Part shown: piece by piece, positions 28,290 through 37,899 of the stretch
Numbering within the stretch: the first letter of the stretch is position 1
How the letters are laid out: the number at the start of each line of letters is the position of its first letter
Source of the DNA: Allobosea sp.
GTDB taxonomy: Bacteria; Pseudomonadota; Alphaproteobacteria; Rhizobiales; Beijerinckiaceae
DNA length: 64,000 nt
NCBI RefSeq assembly: GCF_017308015.1
Contig: NZ_JAFKFW010000015.1
Span: forward strand, 46,761-110,760
Direction: 5' to 3'
Made by a program: the position numbers and the translations under genes
Notes under the pieces: model-generated
Told to the model about the DNA's origin: nothing
Seen by the model: only the letters and a program-made list of their open reading frames with translations
Database searches by the model: none

Positions 28290-28303
28290 TTGCGCTGCGT
28301 CAA
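28290..28303 (-). promoter_or_regulatory. FNR/FixK-like box upstream of the universal stress protein gene
   Basis: TTGC-GCTGCG-TCAA fits the relaxed rhizobial consensus TTG(A/C)-N6-(T/G)CAA. It lies in the divergent region 28229-28428 between the Usp and aldo/keto reductase genes, at a spacing suited to the minus-strand gene. A 14-base match of this degeneracy can occur by chance. Confidence 0.35.
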
Positions 28304-28428
28304 ATACCTTGGGAAGCCGGTGATGCGCTTCGTCCTGCGTGGAGCGCAGTGCTCGGGTGACGATGGCCGCGCTTGTCGCCTGTCGCCCGGTCTGATCCTG
28401 TTGCGGCTCTTGGAGAAGGATCACCACC

Positions 28429-29367
28429 ATGCAGTTCCGCAATCTCGGCCGCTCCGGCCTGCGCGTCTCGCTCGTCGGGCTGGGCTGCAACAATTTCGGC
28501 GGCCGCATCGATCTCGACGCGACGCGCAAGGTCGTCGATGCCGCGATCGAGCATGGCATCACCCTGTTCGACACCGCCGATATGTATGGCGAGCGCGGGG
28601 GCTCCGAGACGGCGCTGGGCGAGGTGCTGGGCGCGCGGCGCAAGCAGATCGTGCTCGCCAGCAAGTTCGGCATGGACATGGATGCCGAGGGCGTGAAGAA
28701 GGGCGGCTCGCGCCGCTACATCATGACCGCCGTCGAGGATTCGCTCCGGCGCCTCAAGACCGACTGGCTCGATCTCTACCAGCTCCACCGGCCCGACCCG
28801 CTGACCCCGATCGAGGAGACCCTGCGTGCGCTCGATGATCTCGTCCGCCAGGGCAAGGTCCGCTATATCGGCTGCTCGAACCTCGTCGCCTGGCAGGTCG
28901 CCGATGCGCACTGGACCGCGCGCGATCTCGGCATTCCCGGTTTCGCCTCGGCGCAGGACGAGTACAGCCTGCTGAAGCGCGGTGCCGAAAAGGATCTGAT
29001 CCCGGCCATCGCCCATTACGGCATGGGCCTGCTGCCCTATTTCCCGCTCGCCAATGGCGCGCTTACCGGAAAATACAAGCGTGGCGCGGCGATGCCGGAA
29101 GGCGCGCGACTGACCAAGCTGCCGCAGCGCGCCGGCGAAATCTTCAGCGAGGATAACTGGCGCCGCATCGAGGGCCTGACCGCCTTCGCCGAGCAGCGCG
29201 GCCATACGCTGGTCGAGCTCGCCTTCTCGTGGCTCGCGGCGCAGCCCGTCGTCTCCAGCGTCATCGCCGGCGCGACCAGGCCGGAGCAGGTCGCCGCCAA
29301 CGTCAAGGCGGCCGACTGGGTGCTGAGCGCGGAAGACCTTGCCGAGATCGACAAGATCACGGCGTAA
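28429..29367 (+). CDS. Aldo/keto reductase
   Basis: A 312-residue NADPH-dependent oxidoreductase with a TIM-barrel fold. The catalytic Asp and Tyr are in LFDTADMYGE, the lysine in LASKFGMDM, and the histidine in LYQLHRPDP. The NADPH-binding late motif is in SVIAGATRPEQVAAN. The ribosome-binding site GGAGAAGGA lies just before the ATG. It is divergent from the Usp gene. The substrate is unknown, as is usual for this family. Confidence 0.92.
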   Translation: MQFRNLGRSGLRVSLVGLGCNNFGGRIDLDATRKVVDAAIEHGITLFDTADMYGERGGSETALGEVLGARRKQIVLASKFGMDMDAEGVKKGGSRRYIMTAVEDSLRRLKTDWLDLYQLHRPDPLTPIEETLRALDDLVRQGKVRYIGCSNLVAWQVADAHWTARDLGIPGFASAQDEYSLLKRGAEKDLIPAIAHYGMGLLPYFPLANGALTGKYKRGAAMPEGARLTKLPQRAGEIFSEDNWRRIEGLTAFAEQRGHTLVELAFSWLAAQPVVSSVIAGATRPEQVAANVKAADWVLSAEDLAEIDKITA

Positions 29368-29376
29368 GCCGCCCCT

Positions 29377-30042
29377 TCAGAGAAAGGTCGCGATCTCCTC
29401 CAGCGGCTTCTTGCCGATGGCCGGGACGCGGCAATCCTCCCGGGGATAGCCGACGACGAGCAGGATCAGTGCCTTCTCGTTGTCGGGCCGTCCGCAGATC
29501 GCGTTGAGGAAATTCATCGGCGCCGGCGTATGCGTCAGCGTCGCGAGGCCCGCGTCGTGCAGTGCCGCGATCAGGAAGCCGGTGGCGATGCCCACCGATT
29601 CCGGCACGTAATAGTGCTTGATCCTGTTCCCCTCCGCATCGACGCCCCAGCGCTGGGCGAAGATCGCGATCAGCCAGGGCGCGGTCTCCAGGAAGGGTTT
29701 CTTGTCGTCCGTCCCGAGATGGGCGAGCGCGTCGAGCCATTCCTCTCCGGCACGGCCGGCGTAGAATGCGCGCTCCTCCTCTTCCGCGCCTTCGCGGATC
29801 AGCGTCTTGCGCTGTGGGTCGGCAATGCAGACGAAGCTCCAGGGTTGCTGATTGGCGCCTGAAGGGGCGGTGCCCGCGACGCGGACCGCCGTCTCGATCA
29901 GTTCCCGCGGCACCGGCCTGTCGGAGAAGTCACGCACGGTGCGGCGTTTGCGCATGCGGGCGAGGAAAGCGTCCGCACGTCCCTGCATCTCGGCTTCGGG
30001 AACGCCCTCGAAGGCGAGGGGCATGGTGACATAGGGGCTCAC
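29377..30042 (-). CDS. Nitroreductase family protein (iodotyrosine-deiodinase-like)
   Basis: A 221-residue FMN enzyme. [15 protein letters not shown] and [15 protein letters not shown] bind [22 protein letters not shown] and [14 protein letters not shown] complete the fold. The long form and the lid region with HYYVPESV resemble the IYD subgroup, which acts on aromatic or halogenated phenolics. The GTG at 30042 is chosen because AGGAG lies 9 bases upstream; the ATG at 30024 has no ribosome-binding site. It converges with the aldo/keto reductase gene with 9 bases between the stops. Confidence 0.88.
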   Translation of the reverse strand: MSPYVTMPLAFEGVPEAEMQGRADAFLARMRKRRTVRDFSDRPVPRELIETAVRVAGTAPSGANQQPWSFVCIADPQRKTLIREGAEEEERAFYAGRAGEEWLDALAHLGTDDKKPFLETAPWLIAIFAQRWGVDAEGNRIKHYYVPESVGIATGFLIAALHDAGLATLTHTPAPMNFLNAICGRPDNEKALILLVVGYPREDCRVPAIGKKPLEEIATFL

Positions 30043-30136
30043 GACACTTCGCTCCTGACGTGTTTTGGCCAGCTTGCTGCGAATAGCGGGCCGGATGCAA
30101 TGGACCCGTTGCGCCAGCCCGCCTATGGTCCGCGCC

Positions 30137-33100
30137 ATGAGCGACAAAGCCACGACCGCCCCCGCCCTGAAGCCCGGCGACCATCTCTTCCTGGTCGACG
30201 GCTCGAACTTCATCTTCCGGGCCTATTTCCAGTCGATCAATCAGGACCGGAAGTACAATGCCCGTTCGGACGGGCTGCCCTCCGGCGCCGTCCGGCTCTT
30301 CGCGACCAAGCTGTTCCAGTTCGTGCGCGAGGGCGTGCTCGGCGTCCGGCCGACCCATCTCGCCATCGTCTTCGACAAGTCGGAGAACTCGTTCCGCAAG
30401 GCGATCTACCCGGCCTACAAGGGCAACCGCTCCGACCCGCCCCCCGATCTCATTCCCCAGTTCCCGCTGATGCGCGAGGCCGTGCGCGCCTTCGGCCTCA
30501 TCCCGGTCGAGCAGGATGTCTACGAGGCTGACGACCTGATCGCGACCTATGCGAAGCAGGCTCGCGAGGCCGGCGCCGACGTATTGATCGTCTCCGCCGA
30601 CAAGGATCTCATGCAGCTCGTGAAGCCGGGCGTTGCCATGTACGATCCCGCCTCCGGCGACCAGAAGAAAGGCGCGGGCTTCCGCGCCGAGCGCAGGATC
30701 GGCGAGCCCGAGGTCGTCGAGTATTTCGGCGTCATGCCCGACAAGGTCACCGATGTGCAGGCGCTCGCTGGCGACGCCACCGACAATGTGCCGGGCGCTC
30801 CCGGCATCGGCATCAAGACGGCGGCCCAGCTCATCGGCGAATATGGCGACCTCGAAACCCTGCTGGCGCGCGCCGGCGAGATCAAGCAGCCCAAGCGCCG
30901 GGAGACACTGACCAATCCCGAGGTGGTCGAGAAGGTCCGCATCTCCCACAAGCTCGTCAGCCTCGTCGACGACGTGAAGGTCGAGACGCCGCTGGAAAAC
31001 CTGACGCTGGAGCAGCCCGATCCGGCCAGGCTCATCGCCTTCCTCAAGGCGATGGAGTTCACCACCATCACCAAGCGCGTGGCCGAGGCCTATGAGGCGG
31101 ATGTCGGCGCCGTCGATGCCGATCCGGCTCTGGCTCCCGGCGGGGCGCGCGCGGCCGAGTTGAAGGCCCTCTATGCCGGCGCCGACGCCGCCGGGACTGT
31201 GACGCCTGCCTCTGCTCCGGCCGCCTCTTCCGCGCCTGCCGCCAACGCTTCAGTCGCGGCCGGCGGCGAGGACGGCTGGATGAAGCCGGCCGATCTCGCC
31301 GCCGCCCGCAGGAGCGAGGCGATCGCCGGCAAGATCGACCGCTCCAAATACGAATGCGTGCGTACGCTCGCCGATCTCGATCGCTGGATCGGCTGGGCTT
31401 ATGAGGCTGGCCATGTCGCGCTCGACACTGAGACCACCTCGCTCGATGCGATGCAGGCTGATCTCGCCGGCATCTCGCTCGCCGTTGCGCCGGGCCGTGC
31501 CTGCTACATCCCGCTCCAGCATCGCGGCGGCGACGGCGGGCTCTTCGACGAGGGCCTGCTGGCCGACCAGATTCCGCTGGCGCAGGCCGTCGCGGCGCTC
31601 AAGCCCCTGCTGTCGGACGCAGGTGTGCTCAAGATCGGCCAGAACCTGAAATATGACCTGCTGGTGCTGGAGCGCCATGGCCTCAGCGTGTCCCCGATTG
31701 AGGACACGATGCTGATCTCCTATGCGCTCGATGCCGGCAGCAACAGCCATGGCATGGACAAGCTCTCGGAACTGCATCTCGGTCATGAGACGATTCCGTA
31801 TGCGCAGGTCGCCGGGACCGGCAAGAACCAGATCACCTTCGACAAGGTGCCGCTCGACAAGGCGACGGATTATGCCGCTGAGGATGCCGATATCACGCTC
31901 AGGCTCTGGCTGGCGCTGAAGCCGCGCCTCGTGGCCGAGAAGAAGACGGCGGTCTACGAGGTTCTGGAGCGGCCGATGGTGGAAGTCCTCGTCCGCATGG
32001 AGCGCCGCGGCATCGCGATCGACCGGCAGATCCTCTCGCGGCTTTCCGGCGATTTCGCGCAGGGTCTGGCCCGGCTGGAGGATGAGATCTACGAGCTCGC
32101 CGGCGAGAAATTCACCATTGGCAGCCCCAAGCAGCTCGGCGACATCCTGTTCGGCAAGATGGGGCTGGAAGGCGCCAAGAAGACCGCGACCGGCCAATGG
32201 GCGACCGGCGCCGGCGTGCTCGAAGACCTCGCCGAGCAGGGCCATGCGCTGCCCTCGAAAATCCTGGAATGGCGCCAGCTCGCCAAGCTGAAATCGACCT
32301 ATACGGATTCACTGCCGGGCTATGTGAACCCTGAGACCAACCGGGTTCACACCTCCTATGCGCTCGCGGCGACGACGACGGGCCGGCTCTCCTCGTCGGA
32401 GCCGAACCTGCAGAACATCCCGATCCGCACTGAGGCCGGCCGCAAGATCCGCACCGCCTTCGTCCCGGAGAAGGGCTTCAAGCTGGTCTCGGCCGACTAC
32501 AGCCAGATCGAATTGCGCCTGCTCGCCCATATCGCCGAGATCCCGCAGCTCCGGCAGGCTTTCGCGGATGGCATCGACATCCACGCGATGACGGCGTCCG
32601 AGATGTTCGGCGTGCCGGTCCAGGGCATGCCGAGCGAGGTGCGCCGCCGCGCCAAGGCGATCAATTTTGGCATCATCTACGGCATCTCGGCCTTCGGCCT
32701 CGCCAACCAGCTCGGCATCGGCCGCGAGGAGGCGAGCGCCTATATCCGCAAGTATTTCGAGCGCTTCCCCGGCATCCGCGACTACATGGACCAGACCAAG
32801 ACGCATGTGCGCGCCCATGGCCAGGTCACCACGATCTTCGGCCGTGTCTGCCATTTCCCGGCGGTCGCCTCGAAGAATCCCTCCGAGCGCGCCTTCGTCG
32901 AGCGTCAGGCGATCAACGCCCCGATCCAGGGTTCGGCCGCCGACATCATCCGCCGGGCGATGACCCGCATGGACAATGCGCTCGCCGCGAACCGCCTCAA
33001 TGCCCGCATGCTGCTGCAGGTCCATGACGAGCTCGTCTTCGAGGTGCCTGAAGCCGAAGTCGAGAAGACTCTGCCGATTATCGAGCAGGTGATGGTCGAT

Positions 33101-33181
33101 GCGCCGCATCCGGCCGTGCAATTGCGCGTGCCGCTCGCGGTCGAGGCCCGCGCTGCCGACAACTGGGACGAGGCCCACTGA
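30137..33181 (+). CDS. polA: DNA polymerase I
   Basis: A 1014-residue enzyme with three domains. The 5'-3' exonuclease (residues about 15-310) begins with [16 protein letters not shown]. The 3'-5' proofreading domain carries [14 protein letters not shown] at about 430. The polymerase has motif A in [12 protein letters not shown], motif B in [14 protein letters not shown] and motif C in [10 protein letters not shown]. An Ala-rich linker of about 40 residues separates the first two domains. All catalytic acids are present. The ATG at 30137 is the family start. Confidence 0.97.
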   Translation: MSDKATTAPALKPGDHLFLVDGSNFIFRAYFQSINQDRKYNARSDGLPSGAVRLFATKLFQFVREGVLGVRPTHLAIVFDKSENSFRKAIYPAYKGNRSDPPPDLIPQFPLMREAVRAFGLIPVEQDVYEADDLIATYAKQAREAGADVLIVSADKDLMQLVKPGVAMYDPASGDQKKGAGFRAERRIGEPEVVEYFGVMPDKVTDVQALAGDATDNVPGAPGIGIKTAAQLIGEYGDLETLLARAGEIKQPKRRETLTNPEVVEKVRISHKLVSLVDDVKVETPLENLTLEQPDPARLIAFLKAMEFTTITKRVAEAYEADVGAVDADPALAPGGARAAELKALYAGADAAGTVTPASAPAASSAPAANASVAAGGEDGWMKPADLAAARRSEAIAGKIDRSKYECVRTLADLDRWIGWAYEAGHVALDTETTSLDAMQADLAGISLAVAPGRACYIPLQHRGGDGGLFDEGLLADQIPLAQAVAALKPLLSDAGVLKIGQNLKYDLLVLERHGLSVSPIEDTMLISYALDAGSNSHGMDKLSELHLGHETIPYAQVAGTGKNQITFDKVPLDKATDYAAEDADITLRLWLALKPRLVAEKKTAVYEVLERPMVEVLVRMERRGIAIDRQILSRLSGDFAQGLARLEDEIYELAGEKFTIGSPKQLGDILFGKMGLEGAKKTATGQWATGAGVLEDLAEQGHALPSKILEWRQLAKLKSTYTDSLPGYVNPETNRVHTSYALAATTTGRLSSSEPNLQNIPIRTEAGRKIRTAFVPEKGFKLVSADYSQIELRLLAHIAEIPQLRQAFADGIDIHAMTASEMFGVPVQGMPSEVRRRAKAINFGIIYGISAFGLANQLGIGREEASAYIRKYFERFPGIRDYMDQTKTHVRAHGQVTTIFGRVCHFPAVASKNPSERAFVERQAINAPIQGSAADIIRRAMTRMDNALAANRLNARMLLQVHDELVFEVPEAEVEKTLPIIEQVMVDAPHPAVQLRVPLAVEARAADNWDEAH

Positions 33182-33219
33182 GAGCCGGACGGCACGGCGC
33201 CTTCGCGCCCTTGTCCTGG

Positions 33220-33340
33220 GGAGTGTGGCAAAAGCTCGTGTCTCGAAGGATGCTCCAGTTGTCGCCGGAGCCTCCCGAGCATCCCCCGAGATGCCGCTGG
33301 TGCGGCTCCACGGGATGAGGGCTGTGATGGTTTCGTTTGG
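33220..33340. repeat. Degenerate intergenic repeat of the CTCGAAGGATG/GATGAGGG type
   Basis: TCTCGAAGGATG and GGATGAGGGCTGTG flank a GC-rich centre. This resembles a common Rhizobiales intergenic palindrome in diverged form. It lies between polA and the stress-response island. Its family assignment is from memory of similar sequences. Confidence 0.4.
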
Positions 33341-33354
33341 GCCATGATCCAACC

Positions 33355-33380
33355 GGAACCCGGCCGATCCCGCTGACGTT
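33355..33380 (+). promoter_or_regulatory. EcfG-type promoter (GGAAC-N17-CGTT) upstream of the broken AI-2E-type gene
   Basis: GGAAC at 33355-33359 and CGTT at 33377-33380, 17 bases apart, match the alphaproteobacterial general-stress sigma factor consensus exactly. The element ends 50 bases before the gene start. Confidence 0.75.
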
Positions 33381-33430
33381 GATCCTGCCGACGCGCCAGG
33401 GCGGAGCGGTTCGTGCGTTGGAAACATCCC

Positions 33431-34116
33431 ATGCTCAGCTCATCGGCCTGGCGGCCCTTTCCGCGCGACATGGCGGAGCCGGACCCGGTGGAGGACAGCC
33501 CAGAGGTCACGGCCGACGAGCATGACCTCATCGTCCACTACGCCATCGTCAGTATCTTCGTCATCCTGGCGACGGGATCGCTGTCCTTGGCCAGGGTCAT
33601 CGCCATGCCTGTTACGGCGGGCGTCATCTTCGGCCTCGTGCTCGGACCGCTCGTCGATTGGCTGGCGCGTTACCAGGTGCCGCAGCACGCGGCTGCATGG
33701 CGATCGCCCGGCTTGCGGGGCTGCCCTTCCCGGTCTTCTGGGGGGCGCTCGCCTTCCTGCTCAACTATCTGGCCTTCATCGGCCCGGTCATCGTGGCGAT
33801 CCTGCTACTGGCGGGCGCGCTGCTCGATGCATCCTCGATCCTTGCCGCGCTTTGGCCGGCGTCGGCCTGCTATATTCTGCACCTGATCGAGGGCAACGCG
33901 GTCACGCCCGTGTTCGTCGGCAATCTCCTGATGATCTCGCCCTTCCTCGTCTTCATCGCCTTCATCTTCTGGCTCTGGCTGTGGGAGCCTGTGGGCGCCG
34001 TGCTCTCGACGCCGATCGTCATCGTGGCCATGGTCGCGCAGGAGGAGTTCGCGCGCTATCGCCGCGATCAGGCGAAGGCCGATGCCGAGGAGGCCGGGGA
34101 AGTTCAGGCCGCCTGA
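33431..34116 (+). pseudogene. AI-2E family transporter, internally deleted and frameshifted
   Basis: Two fragments of one family lie in different frames. The first, up to about 33690, ends in VIFGLVLGPLVDWLARYQVP, which is the first helix pair of the family. The second, from about 33695 to 34116, resumes with LPFPVFWGALAFLLNYLAFIG, the family's late signature, and runs to a natural C-terminus. Roughly the middle half of a normal 350-residue protein is missing at the junction and the frame is shifted, so the gene is inactive. An intact stress promoter remains upstream. Confidence 0.75.
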
Positions 34117-34127
34117 ACGCCGTTTCC

Positions 34128-34152
34128 GGAACAGAACGCGCGCATAAGCGTT
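34128..34152 (+). promoter_or_regulatory. EcfG-type promoter (GGAAC-N16-CGTT) for the YqjD/YqjE-like pair
   Basis: GGAAC at 34128-34132 and CGTT at 34149-34152 with a 16-base spacer. The start codon of the first gene is 83 bases downstream. Confidence 0.75.
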
Positions 34153-34234
34153 GCCCGATCGAGCGGTGGCCCTTGCGGTCGCCGCGCCTCCTCGCCACCA
34201 TCCGAATTTCCATCAGCGACAGGACGACACTGCC

Positions 34235-34594
34235 ATGGCCACAACGACACCCGCGAAACGTCAGGCCGCTGCCGCCGCCAGGCGTGCGAAGGCCGAGGTC
34301 GAGGCTGGCGCCGAGGAGATCGCGGCCGAGACGCGGCAGGCAGGAGCCCGCGCCCGGCGCCAGGCGAGTGCGCTTGAGGACACCCTGACCCGCAGCGCGG
34401 AGGATATCGCCGCGACCGTCAGCGAACGCCTGCGCGCCGTCGGCGTGGACACCGACAAGATGGTCGACGTCGCCAAGGAGCAGGCGACCGAGTTGCAGCG
34501 GCTGATCGAGGACGAGATTCGCGAGCGGCCCTTGCGCGCGCTCGGCGTAGCGGCCGCCATCGGCCTGTTCGTCGGCTTCCTGTCGGCTCGCTGA
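34235..34594 (+). CDS. YqjD/ElaB-like (DUF883-type) protein
   Basis: A 119-residue protein with a long charged, Ala-rich helix (heptad-like, residues 10-95) and one C-terminal hydrophobic helix (ALGVAAAIGLFVGFLSAR), preceded by the characteristic RERPLRALG. This is the plan of E. coli YqjD/ElaB, inner-membrane proteins that bind ribosomes in stationary phase. It is 2 bases before the next gene. Control by the stress sigma factor is suggested by the upstream site. Confidence 0.8.
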   Translation: MATTTPAKRQAAAAARRAKAEVEAGAEEIAAETRQAGARARRQASALEDTLTRSAEDIAATVSERLRAVGVDTDKMVDVAKEQATELQRLIEDEIRERPLRALGVAAAIGLFVGFLSAR

Positions 34595-34596
34595 TC

Positions 34597-35022
34597 ATGT
34601 TCGGGGGGATCGGATCCTTCATCGCCTCGGAGGTGTCCGGGGTGGTGAGGCGCAATGTCATCGTCTACGGCCTGTTCGGCCTCGCCGCGCTGCTCATGTT
34701 CTGCGCTGGCGGCTATGCGCTGAATGCCCTGCATACCGTTCTGGCGCTGCAATACGGCGCTGTTGCCGCCAGCCTCTGGATTAGCGGGGGTCTTTTCCTC
34801 GCGGCCTTGCTGGCGCTGGGCGTGGCCGCCATCGTCAAGGGCCGGCGCCGGGCGCCGCGCCCTGCGGCGACGGCGGCTCTTGCGGCTGCGCCGCTCGCCG
34901 CAAAGCTCATCGGCTCGCGCCTGAGCTGGCGCATCGCGCTGGCCGGCGGGATTGTCGTGCTTGGCGCGATTCTGGGTCGCCAGATAGTCGCGGGCGGCTC
35001 GGATGACCAAGGGGAAGCCTGA
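34597..35022 (+). CDS. YqjE-like / phage-holin-superfamily membrane protein
   Basis: A 141-residue protein with two central membrane helices (VYGLFGLAALLMFCAGGYAL and SLWISGGLFLAALLALGVAA), a basic linker, and another hydrophobic stretch near the end. The order YqjD-like then a two-helix protein matches the yqjD-yqjE arrangement in enterobacteria and many rhizobia. Its function is unknown. It is certainly co-transcribed with the preceding gene, given the 2-base gap. Confidence 0.7.
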   Translation: MFGGIGSFIASEVSGVVRRNVIVYGLFGLAALLMFCAGGYALNALHTVLALQYGAVAASLWISGGLFLAALLALGVAAIVKGRRRAPRPAATAALAAAPLAAKLIGSRLSWRIALAGGIVVLGAILGRQIVAGGSDDQGEA

Positions 35023-35101
35023 TTCCGCGCCAAGCGGCGGCATTTACGAGGCATGTCTTTTTACATAGGGATGTCGTCATGCGTCCCTTAACAAGACCTG
35101 C

Positions 35102-36493
35102 ATGTCTGCTCAGGTGAGGCCTCGCAACCGCCTTCCGATCCCGGTTCTTCCGGTCATCGGCGCGCGCTTTCGCTCGGCGTCGACCACGATCATCGCGATT
35201 GGCGTCGTGGCGGCGGCGGTCGTCCTGGCCGCCTGGATCAACCAGCAGGCGCGACAGACAGCGGACCGTGTCTCCCACGCGATCGAGATCCGCGAGCGGG
35301 CCGAGCGCTTCCTCGGCCGGATGCGCGATGCCGAGACCGGGCAGCGCGGCTTCCTGCTGACCGGCGAGGCCGACTATCTCGAGCCTTTCACCGAGGGGCG
35401 GGCTGCGGCGGGCCCCGAGCTCGATATTCTGGCCGCGCTGGTCGATGCCGATCCGGTCCAGAAGGAGCGGGTCGCGACGCTGCGCACGGACATGGCCGTC
35501 AAGTTGGCGGAGCTCGACCAGACGATCTCGCTGGAGCGCGCCGGCCGCCGGACGGAGGCGCTGGAGCTGGTTCGCAGCGAAAGCAGCATCGCCGCCATGG
35601 ACCGGCTGCGCGATACCGTCCAGGCAATCCAGCTAAGCGAGAATATCCGGTTGAGGTCGCTTTACGGCCGGGAGGAGCGCCGCCGTCTCTGGGGCAGTAC
35701 CGGAATCGTCATCGCGCTCGCCGGCCTCGCCTTCGCCGCCTGGCAGCAATTGCGTCGCCGCCAGCGCCGCAGCAATGCGCTTGCGATCAGCAACGCCGAG
35801 CTCGAGCGGATCGTCGGCGAGCGCACCAGCCAGCTCGAAAGCGAGCGCCTGCGCATCGAGGCGCTGCTGCGCGACGTCAATCACCGGGTCGGCAACAACC
35901 TCGCCATGGTCTCGGCCCTGCTCAATGTCCAGAGTCGCCAGACGCGCGAGCCCGCGGTCAAGGCGGCGCTGGCGCAGGCCCAGTCACGTATCCAGGCGAT
36001 CGCTGCCGGGCAGCGTCGCCTGCGCCTGGACATCGAGACCGACGAGATCGATGCCCGGCCCTATATGGAAGACCTGCTCGCCGAGATCGGCAAGTCGGCA
36101 GAAGGCCGGCCGATCCGGATCGAGCTCGACATGGAATCGATCCGCCTGCCCGGGCGCGATGCGGTTTCCTTCGTCGTCATCGTCAACGAACTCGTGACCA
36201 ATGCCATCAAGCATGCCTTCCCCGACGGCCTGTCCGGGCAGATCGTCATCCGCTTCGCGCCGACGGATTACGAGGGCGAGCCCGCGCTTGCGATGACGAT
36301 CGAGGATGATGGCGTCGGCATGCCCGCGGAGACTGTCAGCAAGGGGCTGGGCCAGACGGTGATCGCAAGCCTGCTGCGCAGCATGCGGGCGATGATGACC
36401 TCGCAGCCCCTGCACCCGGAGCAGGCTGAGCGTCCGGGTACGCGGGTGGTGATCGTCTTTCCGAAGCGGGAAATCCTTCCGGCTCAGGCCTGA
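35102..36493 (+). CDS. CHASE3-domain sensor histidine kinase, HisKA_2/HWE type
   Basis: A 463-residue membrane sensor. One helix (about 27-47), a periplasmic CHASE3 domain (about 48-190, with RDAETGQRGFLLTGE) and a second helix (about 197-216) precede a HisKA_2 dimerisation domain with the phospho-acceptor histidine 261 in LRDVNHRVGNNLAMV. The ATPase domain is intact: the N box is in VNELVTNAIKHAFPDG and the G box in IEDDGVGMP. Kinases of this type feed PhyR in the general stress response. It lies 80 bases after the YqjE-like gene and converges with a single-domain response regulator. Confidence 0.9.
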   Translation: MSAQVRPRNRLPIPVLPVIGARFRSASTTIIAIGVVAAAVVLAAWINQQARQTADRVSHAIEIRERAERFLGRMRDAETGQRGFLLTGEADYLEPFTEGRAAAGPELDILAALVDADPVQKERVATLRTDMAVKLAELDQTISLERAGRRTEALELVRSESSIAAMDRLRDTVQAIQLSENIRLRSLYGREERRRLWGSTGIVIALAGLAFAAWQQLRRRQRRSNALAISNAELERIVGERTSQLESERLRIEALLRDVNHRVGNNLAMVSALLNVQSRQTREPAVKAALAQAQSRIQAIAAGQRRLRLDIETDEIDARPYMEDLLAEIGKSAEGRPIRIELDMESIRLPGRDAVSFVVIVNELVTNAIKHAFPDGLSGQIVIRFAPTDYEGEPALAMTIEDDGVGMPAETVSKGLGQTVIASLLRSMRAMMTSQPLHPEQAERPGTRVVIVFPKREILPAQA

Positions 36494-36503
36494 AGCCGCC
36501 GCG

Positions 36504-36884
36504 TCAGCCTTGCAGCGCCTTGAGGCGCGGCGAACCCACGGCGCTTTTGACAAAGGCCGCGACCTCGCGTGTCGAAAAGGGCTTGCGCAGGAAGCGGACG
36601 CCGCGCAGAGCCGTGGGCACCTCATGCGGCGCCGACCCGGAGACGAAGGCGAAGGGTGTTCCGGTTTCCTGGAGGGTGCTCGCGACATCGAAGGTCTTGC
36701 CGCCGACGACGTCGATGTCGAGCAGGGCGCAGGCAAACTGCTTCGTCGTCATCCGCCGCGCCTCGGCCACGGATTCGACCACGATCAGTTCCACTCCGTC
36801 GCCGAGCTGCTCGGCCACGGCACTCTCGATGTCCATCGCGATGAACGGGTCGTCCTCGACGATGAGTACGCGGATATCAGCCAT
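36504..36884 (-). CDS. Single-domain response regulator (FAT GUY-like)
   Basis: A 126-residue receiver domain without an output domain. The acidic pocket is in VLIVEDDPFIA, the phospho-acceptor aspartate in ALLDIDVVGG, and the conserved lysine in RFLRKPF. The segment PFAFVSGSAP is in the place of the PFxFATGYG motif of FAT GUY regulators such as SdrG, which take part in alphaproteobacterial general stress signalling. An EcfG-type promoter precedes it. It is convergent with the CHASE3 kinase, its probable partner. Confidence 0.85.
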   Translation of the reverse strand: MADIRVLIVEDDPFIAMDIESAVAEQLGDGVELIVVESVAEARRMTTKQFACALLDIDVVGGKTFDVASTLQETGTPFAFVSGSAPHEVPTALRGVRFLRKPFSTREVAAFVKSAVGSPRLKALQG

Positions 36885-36926
36885 CGACCGGCTCTCTCAC
36901 TCACTGCAATCCTGTTACGCGGTCTC

Positions 36927-36951
36927 AACGTGACAGGATTGGCGATGTTCC
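36927..36951 (-). promoter_or_regulatory. EcfG-type promoter (GGAAC-N16-CGTT) for the single-domain response regulator
   Basis: On the minus strand GGAAC lies at 36951-36947 and CGTT at 36930-36927 with a 16-base spacer. It ends 42 bases before the start codon. Confidence 0.75.
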
Positions 36952-37047
36952 TGCTCTGGCGCCCCAGCATGGCGGAAAGCTTTGGATTTGAGTCGATTTT
37001 GAGCGGTCAAGGTTAGCAAAAGGTAATTGCGTCTTCGTTTCGCAGCG

Positions 37048-37542
37048 TCACCGCCGGCGTCCCGGTTGGACGAGTGTCAATTCGAGAGCAGTCACGCCGA
37101 TCGCGACATTGATGCCCCGATTGCCCTGTATCGGCAACGGCAGCAAGGTTGCTTCATTGTCCTTGCCGCCGGAAAGTGCGTTGCCCGGAGAGGATGGCGC
37201 GGTCACGCTGCCGCTCTTGTAGGGCCCGCTCAGCGCGCCCAGCGGCGCGCGCGCATAGGGGCCGTAGACGCGCCAGACCATGGTCGCGGTCCGGACCGCG
37301 CCGAGATCCAGGCTGAAGCTGCGCACGACACCCGTATAATGCTGTGTCGGCCCGCGGCGCGGCCTGAACCGGCACTCGGTCGGGCGCTGCGACTTGGTGA
37401 TGGCGGCGAAATTGCTGCCGACGGTGCAGGACAGGCGCCCCGTCGGGGGGCCGGAAGGCTGCGCGGCGGCAGGCTCGTACATTCCTATAAGGCCGGCTAA
37501 GGCGAGAGCGGCTAGACAGGATCGGGAATGCCCTCGGCTCAT
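37048..37542 (-). CDS. DUF992 family exported protein
   Basis: A 164-residue protein with a signal peptide (CLAALALAGLIGMYEPAAAQ). The mature part has the DUF992 pattern: GRLSCTVGSNFAAITKSQR, CRFRPRRGPTQHYTGVV, a central LSGPYKSGSV and LPIQGNRGINVAIGVTALEL near the end. The function of the family is unknown; members are common secreted proteins in Rhizobiales. A well-placed EcfG-type promoter suggests stress-induced expression. Confidence 0.8.
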   Translation of the reverse strand: MSRGHSRSCLAALALAGLIGMYEPAAAQPSGPPTGRLSCTVGSNFAAITKSQRPTECRFRPRRGPTQHYTGVVRSFSLDLGAVRTATMVWRVYGPYARAPLGALSGPYKSGSVTAPSSPGNALSGGKDNEATLLPLPIQGNRGINVAIGVTALELTLVQPGRRR

Positions 37543-37572
37543 CGCGAATGTTCCTCGTGAACTGGCGGGACA

Positions 37573-37597
37573 AACGCCCCAAGAAACCCATAGTTCC
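37573..37597 (-). promoter_or_regulatory. EcfG-type promoter (GGAAC-N16-CGTT) for the DUF992 gene
   Basis: On the minus strand GGAAC is at 37597-37593 and CGTT at 37576-37573 with 16 bases between. It ends 30 bases before the start codon. Confidence 0.75.
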
Positions 37598-37645
37598 GCG
37601 CTAGGGAACCGGGAGGAGTTTGTAGCGTTGGCGTTTCATCTTGGC

Positions 37646-37894
37646 ATGGGAATGTCGATGTCCGTGAGTCGTCCGCTTGGGGAAACCCCCACAATAATCG
37701 ATCCCGATTTCGTGATGGCCCTGCCGCCATTCTGGGAGCTCGAGGATCTGATCGCCACGGGCCTCGATCGGGAGGCTGCCCTGGCGGTGATGGCTGCGCG
37801 TCGCAGCGGCTTGCGGTTGGTCGGCGAAATCGCTTTGTCGGGCGACGTGCAAGGCTTTCTTCTGCATTTCGGGACGGACGCGTTTCCGCGCTGA
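37646..37894 (+). CDS. Small hypothetical protein
   Basis: An 82-residue frame, with alternative starts at 37652 and 37658. The sequence FVMALPPFWELEDLIATGLD and REAALAVMAARRSGL looks like a compact globular protein and not a shadow frame. No family is recognised. It faces the DUF992 gene divergently and converges with the extensin-like gene, 5 bases between ends. Confidence 0.45.
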   Translation: MGMSMSVSRPLGETPTIIDPDFVMALPPFWELEDLIATGLDREAALAVMAARRSGLRLVGEIALSGDVQGFLLHFGTDAFPR

Positions 37895-37899
37895 TTCCG

